Shown here: positions 33,446-44,019 of the stretch, in pieces
How positions within the stretch are numbered: the stretch's first letter is position 1
Layout of the letters: every line of letters starts with the position of its first letter
The notes under the pieces: model-generated
Databases searched by the model: none
Told to the model about the DNA's origin: nothing
The model's input: only the letters and a program-made list of their open reading frames with translations
Assembly: GCA_039090855.1 (NCBI GenBank)
Contig: CM077022.1
Coordinates: forward strand, 70,580,971 to 70,644,970
Source of the DNA: Macrothele yani
Taxonomy: Eukaryota; Arthropoda; Arachnida; Araneae; Macrothelidae
Direction of reading: 5' to 3'
DNA length: 64,000 bases
Position numbers and translations under genes: made by a program

Positions 33446-34795
33446 CAGCAAAAACTCTGCATTTTCTCACTTCCACAAAGACCTAGTTGGAAATGGGTTT
33501 CTGCAAGGCCATAGATGCAAGTAACATTCCCACCTAAAATAGTTTAAAAAATATATATAAGTCATGTCCTCCGTAGAGTTGCATGACCTAGCACTAGTTA
33601 ACAGTTTCGCTTGCATCCATTAACCTTCCTGGCCCGACCCATGCTCTTCATCTGTTACTATTAAACAGAGAGAAGAAGATTAAAGAGAACTCAAGCTGTG
33701 AGAGTGACATAATAATTAGAAATGATTTTCAGCCATAACGAAATTCCAAGTTCGTTTGAGAGAGAATTTAAACCTGAAAATCAATGCAAAAGAAATCCAA
33801 ATTTTACAATGCAATTAAAAAAGGAAATGTTAATTTTTAACGAACAGATTTTTGAAAGAAAACTTGAGTCTAAAACCCCCTACTCTACAACTTATGACAG
33901 CACGAAAACGAGAATAAGTTAAAGATAATAATTAACTAAAGAAAACTTTGTGAAAGTTATATACCTTAAACAGTTAGTTGCAATATGTACAAAGTATTTC
34001 AGCAGTGCTTTAAGTGCATAATTAATTAGTTATTAAGAACTTAACTACTTTGAAAAAACAGCGCATAGACCGCGCATAGAAAAGGAACAAGCTTAGCCAT
34101 CTTCTGTTCCTAGGTACCCCAAAAGACGCTCAAAGTTACAAAGAAAAGAAAGAGTTAAAACCCGCAAAAATGTTAACAGACAAACCAATGCCTAAAAGCT
34201 GAAAAGCAAAAAAACGACAGAGAACAAGTACATGAAGTACAAACATTGAACTCATAAAACCTAGAACCCAAAAACAAGGAAGAGAGCTTACCTCTTGTGT
34301 GACAAAAACTTTTCTCCTCACAAGAGAAGAACATGGCTGACCTCTTCCGCCACTCCCTAGACAGCTGGGGGGCAGTGAGGGTGGGGCTGATGGCCTCCTC
34401 ATACAGCAAGAAACCAACGCACGGAGATTTTAACCAGAGAAAAAAATATATAAACTTAAGACTGTGGATCTGTATGATCAGAAAGAGCAGAATTAACTCT
34501 CCAGAATACATGAGAAATATTATAAAATACACGAGCAGTTTATTCAATAATCTTTGCATGTATTAAATCACCTTAGTGAGCTTCTATAGATTAATCAGAA
34601 TCTTATTAATTTTAATGTTGGTTTTACTATTTTTAGTATAGCTATCCTAGTGATGAATAACTAGTTTTCTTTTTTATTTGTTTTTATTTTCTTTTATAAA
34701 CAGATTTTTAAGCTTTTTTTGTGATTTTGTTTATATTATTTAATTTTTTGTTTTAATAGGACCGTCATATCCATAGCACTAAGGTTCCTTTAGGT
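33446..34795 (-). other. 3' UTR of the Penelope-like element
   Basis: No convincing coding region. Open frames on either strand at 33722-33922 and 34136-34567 show no known motif. The SECIS-like fold lies at its upstream edge. Confidence 0.5.
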
Positions 34796-34860
34796 AGTTA
34801 ATAGGCATCCTCTAGCCAACTTCCTTACGGCTTTGATTGGTCAGAATCATATTATTAACT
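34796..34860 (-). promoter_or_regulatory. SECIS-like RNA element
   Basis: Read on the minus strand (34860 down to 34796). Basal helix: AGTTAATA (34860-34853) pairs perfectly with TATTAACT (34803-34796). Internal loop ATA/GCC. Quartet: TGAT (34849-34846) opposite GGAT (34810-34807), giving the U.U, G.A, A.G, N.N pattern of SECIS cores, with A before UGA. Upper helix: TCTGACCAA (34845-34837) with TTGGCTAGA (34819-34811), one G.U and one A.C among nine. The apical loop has AAA at 34834-34832, 11 nt after the quartet, as in eukaryotic SECIS elements, and a possible small CC/GG helix with a GUAA loop (type 2). It starts 11 nt past the stop codon of the ORF, in the 3' UTR, on the coding strand. SECIS elements recruit SBP2 to decode UGA as selenocysteine. 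Confidence 0.72.
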
Positions 34861-35453
34861 GTGTAGAAAATTAAAGCAGATCTGCCAACCTTACTCTATT
34901 ATTCAGAATAATTTTTCTTAAAGTTCTTTTGATGAAAGAAGAAGGAATTTCGTTCTCTAGAAAACTTTCTAATAGTATATTAATGTGGTAATTGAAGTCC
35001 AAATTGTTGCTGCAAATTCTTGAAATTCTTAGGACCTGAGAAATTAGTACATTCTCAATTACTTTGGGTTGAAATGTTATTATTCCAGTGTAGATATTTA
35101 ATTACTTTGAAAGGAAAATTAACTCTTTTATCAAAGAGGCTAATAGATGGGTTACCTCTGTTGAGCTTAATGCTTAAGTCTAGGAACTCAAGTTCCTGAT
35201 TACTGTGGTTGGTTTTACATAAGTTAAGAGAGCTGGGATAGATATTATCAAAATCACTCTCTATAACTTCTGAATTATTGATACACAGCAGATCATCAAT
35301 ATATCTAAAAGTGTAAAGGTAGTTATCTGAGCAGGTGGGGTGATTTTTAATGAATTTATATTCCTTAAAGAACAGGAATAGATTAGCGATATTCGTGGAT
35401 GTTGATGTTCCCATTGGAATACCGTTCACTTGCTTATAGAGAGTATTATTATA

Positions 35454-36994
35454 CACTGCTGGACAATTGCTAAGGACGGATCATAAACGGCTATATAGCG
35501 CATAAAAAAGTAAGTGTGGTTGGATGCCAAGTGAAATAAAATAATGTCAGAATGCCAGGACATTACAAGAAAGACAATTTATTTTGCTCTGAAATCCAGA
35601 AGGCTTTGGAACGTGTTCAAGGGACAAACAGGCCATTTTGTGCAGAATACGTAAACATGAAACAAATGCAATTATCGTCCGCAGGCGTTCCGGCGTAAGA
35701 TGTCAATACGGGATATGGCCACCATGGAGGGCGATGCAAGATTCCACACGTCGTGTCATGCTTTGCACAACATTATCAAGCAGCTGTTGGGGTAATTTAT
35801 CCCATTCCTCTGTCAGTGCTCGGATGAGGGTGTCCTTGTTTATTGGAGGGCAATGGCAACCAGCAAGACTTCTCCCCAAAACATCCCACACATTTTCAAT
35901 GGGATTCAGATCTGGAGAACGTGTTGGCCATACGAGGCGTTGAATATCCTCGCTTTCAAGACACCCCTGGACAGCGACTGTTCGATGACATGTTGCGTTG
36001 TCGTCCATGAAAATGAATCTATCACCGACAGCACCACGGAACATGCGAACATGAGGTAGCAGAACATCATTAATGTATCGTTGGCCAGTCATAGTCCCAG
36101 TTGGAAGCACATAGCAGGACGTACGGCCATTGATCATGATGCCAGCCTATACCATGGCACTACATGTCAGATATCGGTCCCTTTCCTGTATGTTTACTGT
36201 ACAATATGCAGTACCACTATCACGCCAGATCAGTTGTCGTCGACAATCAGACGATAGACTGTATCTACTCTCATCTGAGAAGAGGACAGCAGACCAGTCG
36301 TTATCAGTCCAATTGCGATGTTGATGGCACCATTGAAAACGGGCGGTACGGTGACCTCTGGTCAATGGGATGCACACAACTGGACGGTGGGCGTATAGTC
36401 CTCCTTCATGCAAACGTCTGGCGACAGTTTTTCGGGAGATACGCTTGCCAGTAGCAGCCATAAACTGATTTGCTACCTCCCTAGCTGTGATGCACCGGTG
36501 TCTTTTTGTTGATAGCACTATGTACCGATCTTCTGCAGGTGTCGTACTGCGAACACGACCTCCCCCGTGACGTTTGCTACACTCTCCATTTGTTTGAAAT
36601 GATTTCCAAAGCCTTGAAACAACACTGTGGCTGACGTCGAACTCCCTGGCAACATCTGTTATTTTTCGACCTACTTCAATCTTGCCAATAATACGGCCAC
36701 GCGTAAAATCATCTAGGTGATGTCGGGAAGACATACTGAAAATTGCAAGTTCGTCAATTGATTCTTTCCCTTTCAACTTTGCGTTTGAACAACAACGCTC
36801 AATACGCGTCAAATCCTTTATATCCCTTATCAGCGCTATGGCGTCACTAACAAGTTCGTCAATCCAAAATTTGCATACGCACAACACGTCTTACTGTATC
36901 CCGCACTTATGCTAATTTCCACATTTTCCTGCCTTCCATTTTATGGTTGCTATTGTTGCTATTGTCATCCGTCCTTAGCAATTGTCCGGCAGTG
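35454..36994 (-). mobile_element. Tc1-type DNA transposon inserted in the Penelope-like ORF
   Basis: Ends CACTGCTGGACAATTGCTAA and, reversed, CACTGCCGGACAATTGCTAA, with TA at 35452-35453 and 36995-36996. 1,541 bp. Removing it plus one TA restores the Penelope frame at HILYNNTLYKQ. Nearly identical to the copy at 44020-45554. Confidence 0.93.
35703..36734 (-). pseudogene. Tc1-type transposase with a single nonsense change
   Basis: Starts MSSRHHLDDFTRGRIIGKIE, the first helix-turn-helix. The frame is intact through FSDESRYSL (first Asp) to CSAMV, where TAG at 36147-36149 stands where the sister copy has TGG (Trp of VWAGIM). Beyond the stop the frame continues with FMDDNATCHRT (second Asp), WPTRSPDLNPIENVWD (Glu, D..34..E) and the end ALHGGHIPY. 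One point change separates it from a full-length protein. Since the copies otherwise agree closely, the mutation is young. Confidence 0.92.
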
Positions 36995-38898
36995 TATAAG
37001 ATATGGTTATTTTTTATGCAGCAATTGAGATAAGAGTTCCAAGTTCCTACATCAACAAATTGGTTAAGTTTAAATTCTGCATACAGCTCTTTAAAGGTAG
37101 TGATTATATCTGATAGAGGCAGATTAGTATATAGGTTTTCAAAATCATAACTATTAATATCTAGGGGACAAACTTTGAGTATAGTAGAAATTACTTCTGC
37201 ATTATTATTAATTATCCAAAAATCTCTGTACATCAAGTTAGAACAGTTTCTAATGTGTTTCAAAACCTTCTTTAAGACATCTTCAAAAGCAAGATCTATT
37301 TTCTTTTTATGACACCTTACTCCACTAGCTATGAACCTGAACTTCACAGGATCCTTATGAAACTTAACCGTTGCAAAAAGAAATGGAAATTCAGGCTCAT
37401 ATCTTCTAGTTTGTGGAATTTTAAGTTTCTTGAAGAATGCCTTAAACCGATTTTCTAACTGCTTGGTAGAATAACTTACGGGCTCGTATGTTACTCTATT
37501 ATTGAGTTCCATAGTTAACAATTCAAAATAGAACTTCTTACAGATAATTGCAAAATTATTGCTAGCTTTATCCGTAGTGGTAAAAATAAATTGGTCTTGT
37601 AGTTTGGAGAGTGACCTTTTAGCTTCTCCAGAGAAAAAGAGATTTCTGTCGAAACAAAAGTCCAGACCTGCCAACTCACCGGTGAAGCTATTGATTATAT
37701 TATATTTCCATTCTGCGAAGGCCTCAATAGGCTGATTGTACGTTAAACTGGTTTTTACGGTGTACCTATTTACATCTTGAGTGAAGCTCTCAAGAATCCT
37801 TTCTTTGGAAATTGTGAAGGAAGGTCTGAATTTAGAGCCATACTCTAATAAATTCCTAAGCTTTTCATTTTCAACAAAACTCAAGTTTCCGGTGATAATA
37901 TGGTTGTAATTCTTATCATAGTGAACTGTTTCTTTATGTTCATCACAAGAACATGTAGTAATTACAGGAATGTAGCTCGAAGAGTTAAGTTTGTAGTTTT
38001 TAACTATTGACCCTAAGGTCTTAACATATTTAAAACTTACAATAGACTGGTGCCTGTGGATGGGAAAAAAAATTGCATTATTGTAGAACAGCTTCCTTAC
38101 ATTGAGATTATCGTAGGCTTTATTTAGGAACCTGATGGTAACAAAATTACTGGAAAATTCTTTAAGAGAAATTTTATCTTTAAGAATATGTTTAAGAATG
38201 TCCAGAACCAAAGCAAAAACATGCTTATCAACATGGTCAGCAGTTTCATTCCAGAATTTGAAAAAACTTTTAAGGACAGAGTGCTTGAAGGACTTGAGAA
38301 TTTTGTAAGTATTTTTAACAAAATTAGTGCCAGTTTTAAAGCTTTCCAGAGTTTTTAGCAAGTTAGCAAAATCAACTTTGCTTGATGTGCGAAATAACCT
38401 CTGTCCTCTATTACCTCTAGAGCAGCTCTTATTATTAACAAGAAAGAAGAGTTCACGAATTGAAAATTTATGCTGATTATGCTTATTGTCAGATAGAGTG
38501 GAATTAAGGCCATAGGGATAAAGAGACTGATGCTGCAAAATTTCAAGGGATTCAGTTTCTAGCCGAGCATAGAGGTCAGGGATAATATGTAGTACCTCTA
38601 TTTTCACTTTGTCAAAACCATGAGTATGGAAATGCTCTAATTCAAAGGTAGAGTACTGGTTGGCGTTTGTGGAGGGGTTCACTCCTGAATTAGAGAACTT
38701 GTTTACTAGAGACCTGTGACCATTAATCCTAAGATGAAGAGGATTTTTACTTTGGCCAATATAGCTAAGGTTGCAGACAGTACAGGTGAGCTTATAGATG
38801 GTATTGTAGGCTTTGCAAAACTTGTTGGAGCAATTATCCTCAACAGAAGAATACAGGTTAGGATCTGCAGATTTACATGTCAAACAACGTTTGTCATT

Positions 38899-38901
38899 TC
38901 A
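38899..38901 (-). other. In-frame UGA, candidate selenocysteine codon
   Basis: The frame reads GKGNLKL-UGA-NDKRCLTCKSADP. It is open and similar in character on both sides for over 45 and 600 codons. The position, four residues before CxxC at the start of the zinc-binding part of the nuclease, is one where a cysteine would be expected; TGA is one base from TGT/TGC. A SECIS-like fold lies in the 3' UTR. Confidence 0.6.
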
Positions 38902-39297
38902 TAACTTTAGATTACCTTTGCCAGCGAGTTCATACACTATGGGAAAGGGTGCTAGCCTAACCGAGCGGGAGGACTTAAAATATCTGAGCTGACCTCCAAT
39001 CCTTTCATCGTCCTTAGAACTCCACTTGGGCCAAAACATACAAATTCTGAGCAAACCAACTAGGAAAAACTTTTTAGAAATAAGCAGTCCAAGAAAAGAC
39101 CAAACTCGAGTATAAACTACACTCCAAAAAGCTGCATCCAAAACATACTAAAAATAAAAATTAGAAAATGAAAAAAAAAACCTCAAATAAAAAAATAGTA
39201 ATAAAAAAAATAATAATAAAACATTTCAACTAGAATTTGCGCATGAGCTGCTAAATAATAAATTGAAATTAGTTACTTAAGAGCAAAACTGAAGACT

Positions 39298-39575
39298 AAG
39301 GAAAAACTTTAGAATTTAAAACGAAGGTTGCAAAATAACCTGAAAATAACCTGAAAATCAAAACGCGCAACGCAGCAGTTTTGAAAATTCAGAATTCACA
39401 TTCTATAAAGAAGATACCTAAGCAAAAAAATACATATATAATTTTGACTCACACCTAGTACAACATAGAAAAGGTTATGTATCTACCTGTGTGAGTAAAA
39501 GGAAAAAAGATAAAAAAATAAAATAAAACAACTGAATGTAGAAGGTGTCGAGAATACTGAGCCTTGGCTTTCCTT
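39298..39575 (-). repeat. Pseudo-LTR of the Penelope-like element, 5' copy
   Basis: Direct repeat of 33163-33445. Its inner part is mirrored by the inverted copy at 39579-39750, forming a hairpin around GGCTTTCCTTGATAAAGCC. Confidence 0.9.
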
Positions 39576-39578
39576 GAT

Positions 39579-39750
39579 AAAGCCAAGGCTCAGTATTCTC
39601 GACACCTTCTACATTCAGTTGTTTTATTTTATTTTTTTATCTTTTTTCCTTTTACTCACACAGGTAGATACATAACCTTTTCTATGTTGTACTAGGTGTG
39701 AGTCAAAATTATATATGTATTTTTTTGCTTAGGTATCTTCTTTATAGAAT
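39579..39750 (+). repeat. Inverted partial pseudo-LTR
   Basis: Reverse complement of 39399-39572, essentially identical over ~172 bp, with a loop of about six bases between the arms. Inverted terminal fragments are typical of Penelope-like insertions. Confidence 0.9.
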
Positions 39751-39788
39751 ATATATATATATATTATTATTATTTATTTATTTTTACA
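39751..39788. repeat. (AT)n(ATT)n(ATTT)n microsatellite
   Basis: ATATATATATTATTATTATT then TTATTTATTT at the right edge of the Penelope-like element. Confidence 0.9.
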
Positions 39789-39849
39789 TCTACAAGCAAC
39801 ACAGGATAAATGTAGCATCGCAGAGAAAAAAATATGACTACCGGTGAAA

Positions 39850-42200
39850 TCTATGCTCTATTCGACTTCCATTTCAGGAAAGTTTTCCTCCATTTTGAAG
39901 CTGCAAAACAAGTATTTATGGAATAAAATTATATTTAACAACACTACTGGGTATAAGAAACGTCGTGAGAAAAAAGGATTACGATTATGGTAGAAACCGT
40001 CACTCCATCTAACGTTCGTTTTTGAAAGTTGGAATTCCGCCCACCAACGGAAAACGACCCCATCACCATCACTACCACCAACAATCCTTCCCAAATTTAT
40101 GTTCAGTTCGGCATCGATCTAAGAAACCATCGAAATGCCGATGGAAAAGTGGAATTCTTTGAATCCATTGAAGAATCTCATGCCTGAAAGATCACTGGGA
40201 AACTTTCGCGCCAACTACCGTTTTCAGAATTTTTCTTCCATTTACAAGCTGAAATGCAAATATATATGGAATAAAATTATATTTAACAATAATACTGCAC
40301 GAGAAACGTTGCGAGAAAAAGAAATCACGATTACGGGGAAAAATTTCACTACTTTAACTTCTGTTTTTGAAAGTTTTGAAAAACTAAATATCATCCCCAG
40401 ACCCCCCCCCAGCTAATCCTTCAGATTTTCTCTTCAGTTTTTCATCAATATCGAGAATAACCCAAATGATGATGAAAAAGGCGGAATTGTGTGAATCTGC
40501 GGAAGAATATCATGTATGATTTCCAAATCACTGGTCCGTGAAAACAACACACATTTACAGTGTTATACGTAGAAAATAACGTATAATTTCACTGGAGCTG
40601 TATATCGCAAAATCAGAACAGAATGTGCACATGTACGCATGTAAATAGTACTAATAAATGAAACACAAAACATGCTACACAATGGGAGAAATTTGGAAAA
40701 AATAAAAAACTTCATTGGTCTGCAGGACCAGTGTACACCAAAAGTCACTCATTTTTACTGGTCCAGAAATGGCACAAATGTTAATACATTTTTGTATGCA
40801 CATGGTGCTAGTATCTACATTAGTATACTAGTTATAAGAGCACTGATATGAAGCACTATCCACTATCAGTGCAGTTTATACAGTGAACTTATTATGAAGC
40901 ACTTTGCAACATCCCAAAAGCCATCTCCATGGAATACTTTGCTTCAGTGTGAAAGGCAGGAAGGAAGTCTTCCCATGTGGATGGATCGAAAAAGCCAGGG
41001 CATAAATAGTTCCTCAACCTCCAGTTAGAAAACATAAAAACCCATACTCTGGGGTCACAGCTTGTGAAAAAAGTGATGCTGTCTTAATCCAAATATTTTG
41101 AGTCGAACACCTCAATATTCAGTTTTTGAGTAGTAAATATCTAAATTTCAAAAAATCCTTAGTGAAACCTGGATTATTCCAAACAACTGCCATAGTGAAA
41201 CCTGGATATTTTGAAATCTGGTTCAATTCTTTCATACATGAGATTGACGAAGAAAAAAAGCTGAACTTTTTAACTGGGTAAAAAATCGGAATGTGCGACG
41301 AAACAGTAAATAAAACACAGCATGAGCAAGACAAAATTGTTCACGTTAATTTATTTATGCAAATATTAAACTGGACCACATTACTCTATTCAAAATATAA
41401 AATTAACCTTTAACAACACAAGATAGAGGAAACATTACGCAAAGAGGGGTAACGATTATGGGCGAAAGCTTCGCACCATCTGACTTCCGTTTTCAGATAT
41501 TTTTCGTACATTTTCAAGCTGAAATACACTTCCATTCAATAAAATTATATTTAACAACAATACTGAGAAAAAGTATACTGCAAGAAAAAAGAAATTAGGA
41601 TTACGGGAGAAACCTTCACTCCATTCTAACTTCCAATTTCGAAAGTCGTACTTTCGTCCACCGACAGAAAACGACTTTTCCCCAAATGCTGTTTAGTTAT
41701 GTATCGATCTCGAGTACCACACAAATGATGATAAAAACGCCAAAATACCTCGAATCCACCAAAAAATCTGATACCTGAAGATTAGAGGAAATTTCTGTGC
41801 CGTCTAACTTCAGTTTTCGGAAAATTTTCCTTCATTTCCAAGCTGAAATACAGATATTTATGGAATAAAATCATTATTAACAACAATACTGGGCAGAAGA
41901 AACATCGCTAGAAAAGGGCATTACGATAACGGGGAAAGCCTTTTCTCCGTTTAACTTCCGTTTCCAAAAGTTTTAAAAGATGAAATATTGCTTCCTGATG
42001 GCAAACGAATCCCTCCTCCAACTAATACCCCCAAAATTTCTCTTAGGTTTTGCATCGATCTCGAGAATAACCCAAATGATGACGAAAAAAGCGGTATTCT
42101 GCGCATCCATGGAAGAATCTCATGTATGTTCTTTATAACCTTGCAAATTCCAAAACAAACTGCACTTAAAAAAAAAAAAACTCTTACAGGCCACCTGGGC
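39850..42200. repeat. Array of diverged ~280-400-bp noncoding repeats
   Basis: At least four diverged units start near 39850, 40130, 41470 and 41790. Each has the order: CTTCCATTTTCGGAAA-like block, AAGCTGAAATACA, ATGGAATAAAATTATATTTA, ACAA.ACTGGG..AGAAAC, ATTACG..TACGGG, TTTGAAAGTT, CCCACCAAC-like, TTCAGTT..GCATCGATCTCGAG, ACCCAAATGATGA, GGAAGAATCTCATG. No ORF spans a unit. A further set lies at 49880-50720. A different dispersed repeat (41230-41400) is embedded. Confidence 0.65.
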
Positions 42201-42413
42201 CAGTAAAAAAATTTTCAGTGGTCCGATGGAATTTTTACTAGCCAATGGTCAGTGGACCACCGGGTAATTCAAATGCTGTATTGTGTATGGAATGACTGAG
42301 CACTGGAAAATAGTCATAGCAATATAACATTTAAAAGGCAAATGACTAATTCTTTTTTTCCTATATTCAACCCCGCGGCGCTATGCCTATATTTATACAT
42401 ACCAAGTAATTTC

Positions 42414-42644
42414 TTTTTTTTTTTTTTTTTTTTTTTGATTGGAGGTTTAACGACCACCGAGATCTGCTCAATGGGCTACAAGCAGTCGCTCGTCCCTAAT
42501 TTAGGGCCACTGGTTCCAGGGAAGGGAGAGAGCCAGTGCCGTAAGACAAACACAACATCCATGCATCACCGGGATTTGAACTAAGACTCTTTTCGGACGA
42601 ACGATCAGAAGCCACCACTTACACCACTGCACCACCGGGGCGGC
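42414..42644 (-). mobile_element. tRNA-derived SINE, full length
   Basis: T run 42414-42436, body, then the reversed tRNA head ending GGGGCGGC. Box B is mutated (CCGGGATTTGAACTAAGA). AGTAATTTCT before and AGTCATTTCAT after may be an imperfect target duplication. Confidence 0.9.
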
Positions 42645-42689
42645 AGTCATTTCATTACATAAGATTCAATGAATCCAATAAGCATATAT

Positions 42690-42880
42690 ATACAGTATAC
42701 AGGGGTCTCGCTGCCGATCACCATCTTCGCAATTTGCGAAGAAGAAATTGTTTTGGCGATGGAAAAAACACTTTGGAGATTACTTTTTCATACTGTTATA
42801 ACACTTTGGCAAAAACAAACTGAATTTGGCAACTAAATTGGCAAAAACTTTAGAAAATCCAGCACAAACCCTGGTATATA
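42690..42880. repeat. Dispersed noncoding repeat related to 26140-26830
   Basis: Starts CAGGGGTCTCGCTGCCGATC and ends AACCCTGGTATATATACATT; shares several blocks in order with the longer copy at 26140-26830, which starts CAGGGGTAGCGCTGCTGATT. Confidence 0.6.
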
Positions 42881-43108
42881 TACATTTCATTGCATATACA
42901 GGGTGTTCATAAACTGTTTTGGCAAAAGAAGAGGGGTGATAGTACCCATTAAGACGAACAATATTTACAATGGAAACTAGGGTCGCATTCCACTCAGAGT
43001 GTCAGAAAAGAGTAAAGTTAGATGCCCAAGTTGAACTTTCAACAGTGCAAAGAAAGAGAATTAATGACATAAGTTTCACAATTCCATTTATGGAGATCAG
43101 GGACAGAC

Positions 43109-43435
43109 TCAAAGTAGATGCTCAAAGTGGCGGCCATGGGTGCCATTGCACAATTCACAATGGTGAATGAAAGACTGGTGCACCCTCTCGAAGACTCCTG
43201 GTGTCATGTTTATCATGTCCGCTGCAACAACGATTCTCGCGACGAGATCTTCCACGGAGTCCACAGGCATCTTGTACACCAATGATTTCATCTGCCCCCA
43301 GAAGAAGAAGTCCAGTGGGTTTAAGTCCGGTGAGCGTGGAGGCCATGTCACAGGTCCGCCACGTCCAATCCATCGTGCAGGATATGTGGCATTCAGGAAG
43401 TGTCTATTGCACCTTGATAAGCCAATCAGCTGCAA
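43109..43435 (-). pseudogene. C-terminal half of a mariner-type DDE transposase
   Basis: An open minus-strand segment reads HFLNATYPARWIGRGGPVTW, then PPRSPDLNPLDFFFWGQMKS with the third catalytic Asp, and ends in the C-terminal helices (VEDLVARIVVAADMIN, FERVHQSFIHHCELCNG). The upstream half with the first two Asp residues is lost or interrupted by the SINE at 43511-43738. Same family as the relic at 19030-19930. Confidence 0.82.
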
Positions 43436-43510
43436 CTGTCAATGCTGCATCTTTTCTCTGGCAATTTGCACACGGTTAATGCTCGACGGCGATGCTCTGG
43501 CGATGTGCTG

Positions 43511-43738
43511 CTTTTTTTTTTTTTTTTTTTGATTGAAGGTTTAACGACTACCGTGAGCAACTCAATGGGCTATAAGCAGTCGCCCGTCCCTAATTTAGGG
43601 TCACTGGTTCCAGGGAAGGGAGAGAGCCAGTGCATTAAGACAAACACAACATCCATGCCTCACCGGGATTCGAACCCGGACCCCTTTCGGACGAATGATC
43701 AGAGGTCATCGCCTAGACCACTGCGCCACCGGGGCGGC
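43511..43738 (-). mobile_element. tRNA-derived SINE, full length with target duplication
   Basis: T run 43512-43530, body, box B (GGTTCGAATCC reversed) and box A, ending GGGGCGGC. GATGTGCTGCTT appears just before the T run (from 43503) and again at 43742, a target duplication of about 12 bp. Inserted in the mariner-type element. Confidence 0.93.
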
Positions 43739-43839
43739 AATGATGTGCTGCTTCTCCGGCATGAAAGAAATGACGTCTGAGGTGACGACTTGTGCTTGTT
43801 GGACGTATTTCGAAGTTACTCTTTTCTGACACTCACACT

Positions 43840-44017
43840 ATAGTATACAAGTATATTTTACAGAAATTTTGTGTGGGGGCCCTTTGACCCAGGGCTCCGA
43901 CCCCTTCCAAAAACAGTCTGCGGTCTAAGTTAGGGTACCATGCTATAGTATTCCAAATTTGGTGGTTCTAAATTAAAAACTGTAAATTTCTTTAGCAGAC
44001 ATACATTCAATTCCATA
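43840..44017. other. Gene-free spacer
   Basis: Nothing supported. Confidence 0.4.
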
Positions 44018-44019
44018 TA

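Larger units (their letters stand above)
34871..39039 (-). pseudogene. Penelope-like GIY-YIG endonuclease + reverse transcriptase, candidate selenoprotein
   Basis: About 875 codons from the first in-frame ATG (39039; a TAG lies further upstream) once the Tc1 is discounted. UGA is codon 47, followed by RCLTC. A GIY-YIG nuclease spans ~80-165: NTIYKLTC, CNLSYIGQS, R104 and H108 in LRINGH, and the C86/C89 pair with His residues fit the CCHH motif. A CxC motif (TCSCDEH, C363/C365) precedes the reverse transcriptase: FATVKFHKDP, YDFENLYTNLP (motif A), NGIPMGTSTSTNIANL (B), FRYIDDLL (C, ~residue 730), LEFLDLSIKL. A one- or two-base indel near 35065 moves the last ~65 codons (ENVLISQVLRISRICSNN to a TAA at 34871) to another frame. 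Apart from the UGA, Tc1 and indel, the ORF is undamaged. Confidence 0.88.
33163..39750 (-). mobile_element. Penelope-like retroelement, N-terminal GIY-YIG (Naiad) type
   Basis: Minus-strand order: inverted partial terminal copy (39750-39579), pseudo-LTR (39575-39298), leader, ORF (39039-34871), 3' UTR with a SECIS-like fold, second pseudo-LTR (33445-33163). The nuclease lies before the reverse transcriptase, which is the permuted order of Naiad/Chlamys elements; pseudo-LTRs with tandem plus inverted copies are also characteristic. The right edge runs into an (AT)n/(ATT)n microsatellite (39751-39785), matching the reported target bias. A Tc1 element is inserted at 35454-36994. No canonical hammerhead ribozyme core was seen in the terminal repeats. 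Confidence 0.88.
42899..43836 (-). mobile_element. Mariner-type element, right end truncated, carrying a SINE
   Basis: The left inverted repeat CAGGGTGTTCATAAACTG... continues like the element at 18726 (AGGGGTGATAGTAC, GGTCGCATTCCACTC, GTGTCAGAAAA). The other end breaks off at 43836 after the inner TTTTCTGACACTC. TA at 42897-42898. Confidence 0.82.

Noticed and set aside
34136..34567. Open frames on both strands in the Penelope 3' UTR
   Set aside because: Low-complexity hydrophobic or proline/serine-rich text without motifs; the opposite strands overlap, as expected by chance.
33163..39750. Hammerhead ribozyme in the Penelope pseudo-LTRs
   Set aside because: No CUGANGA...GAAA core was found on either strand. 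This agrees with reports that N-terminal-nuclease elements lack it.
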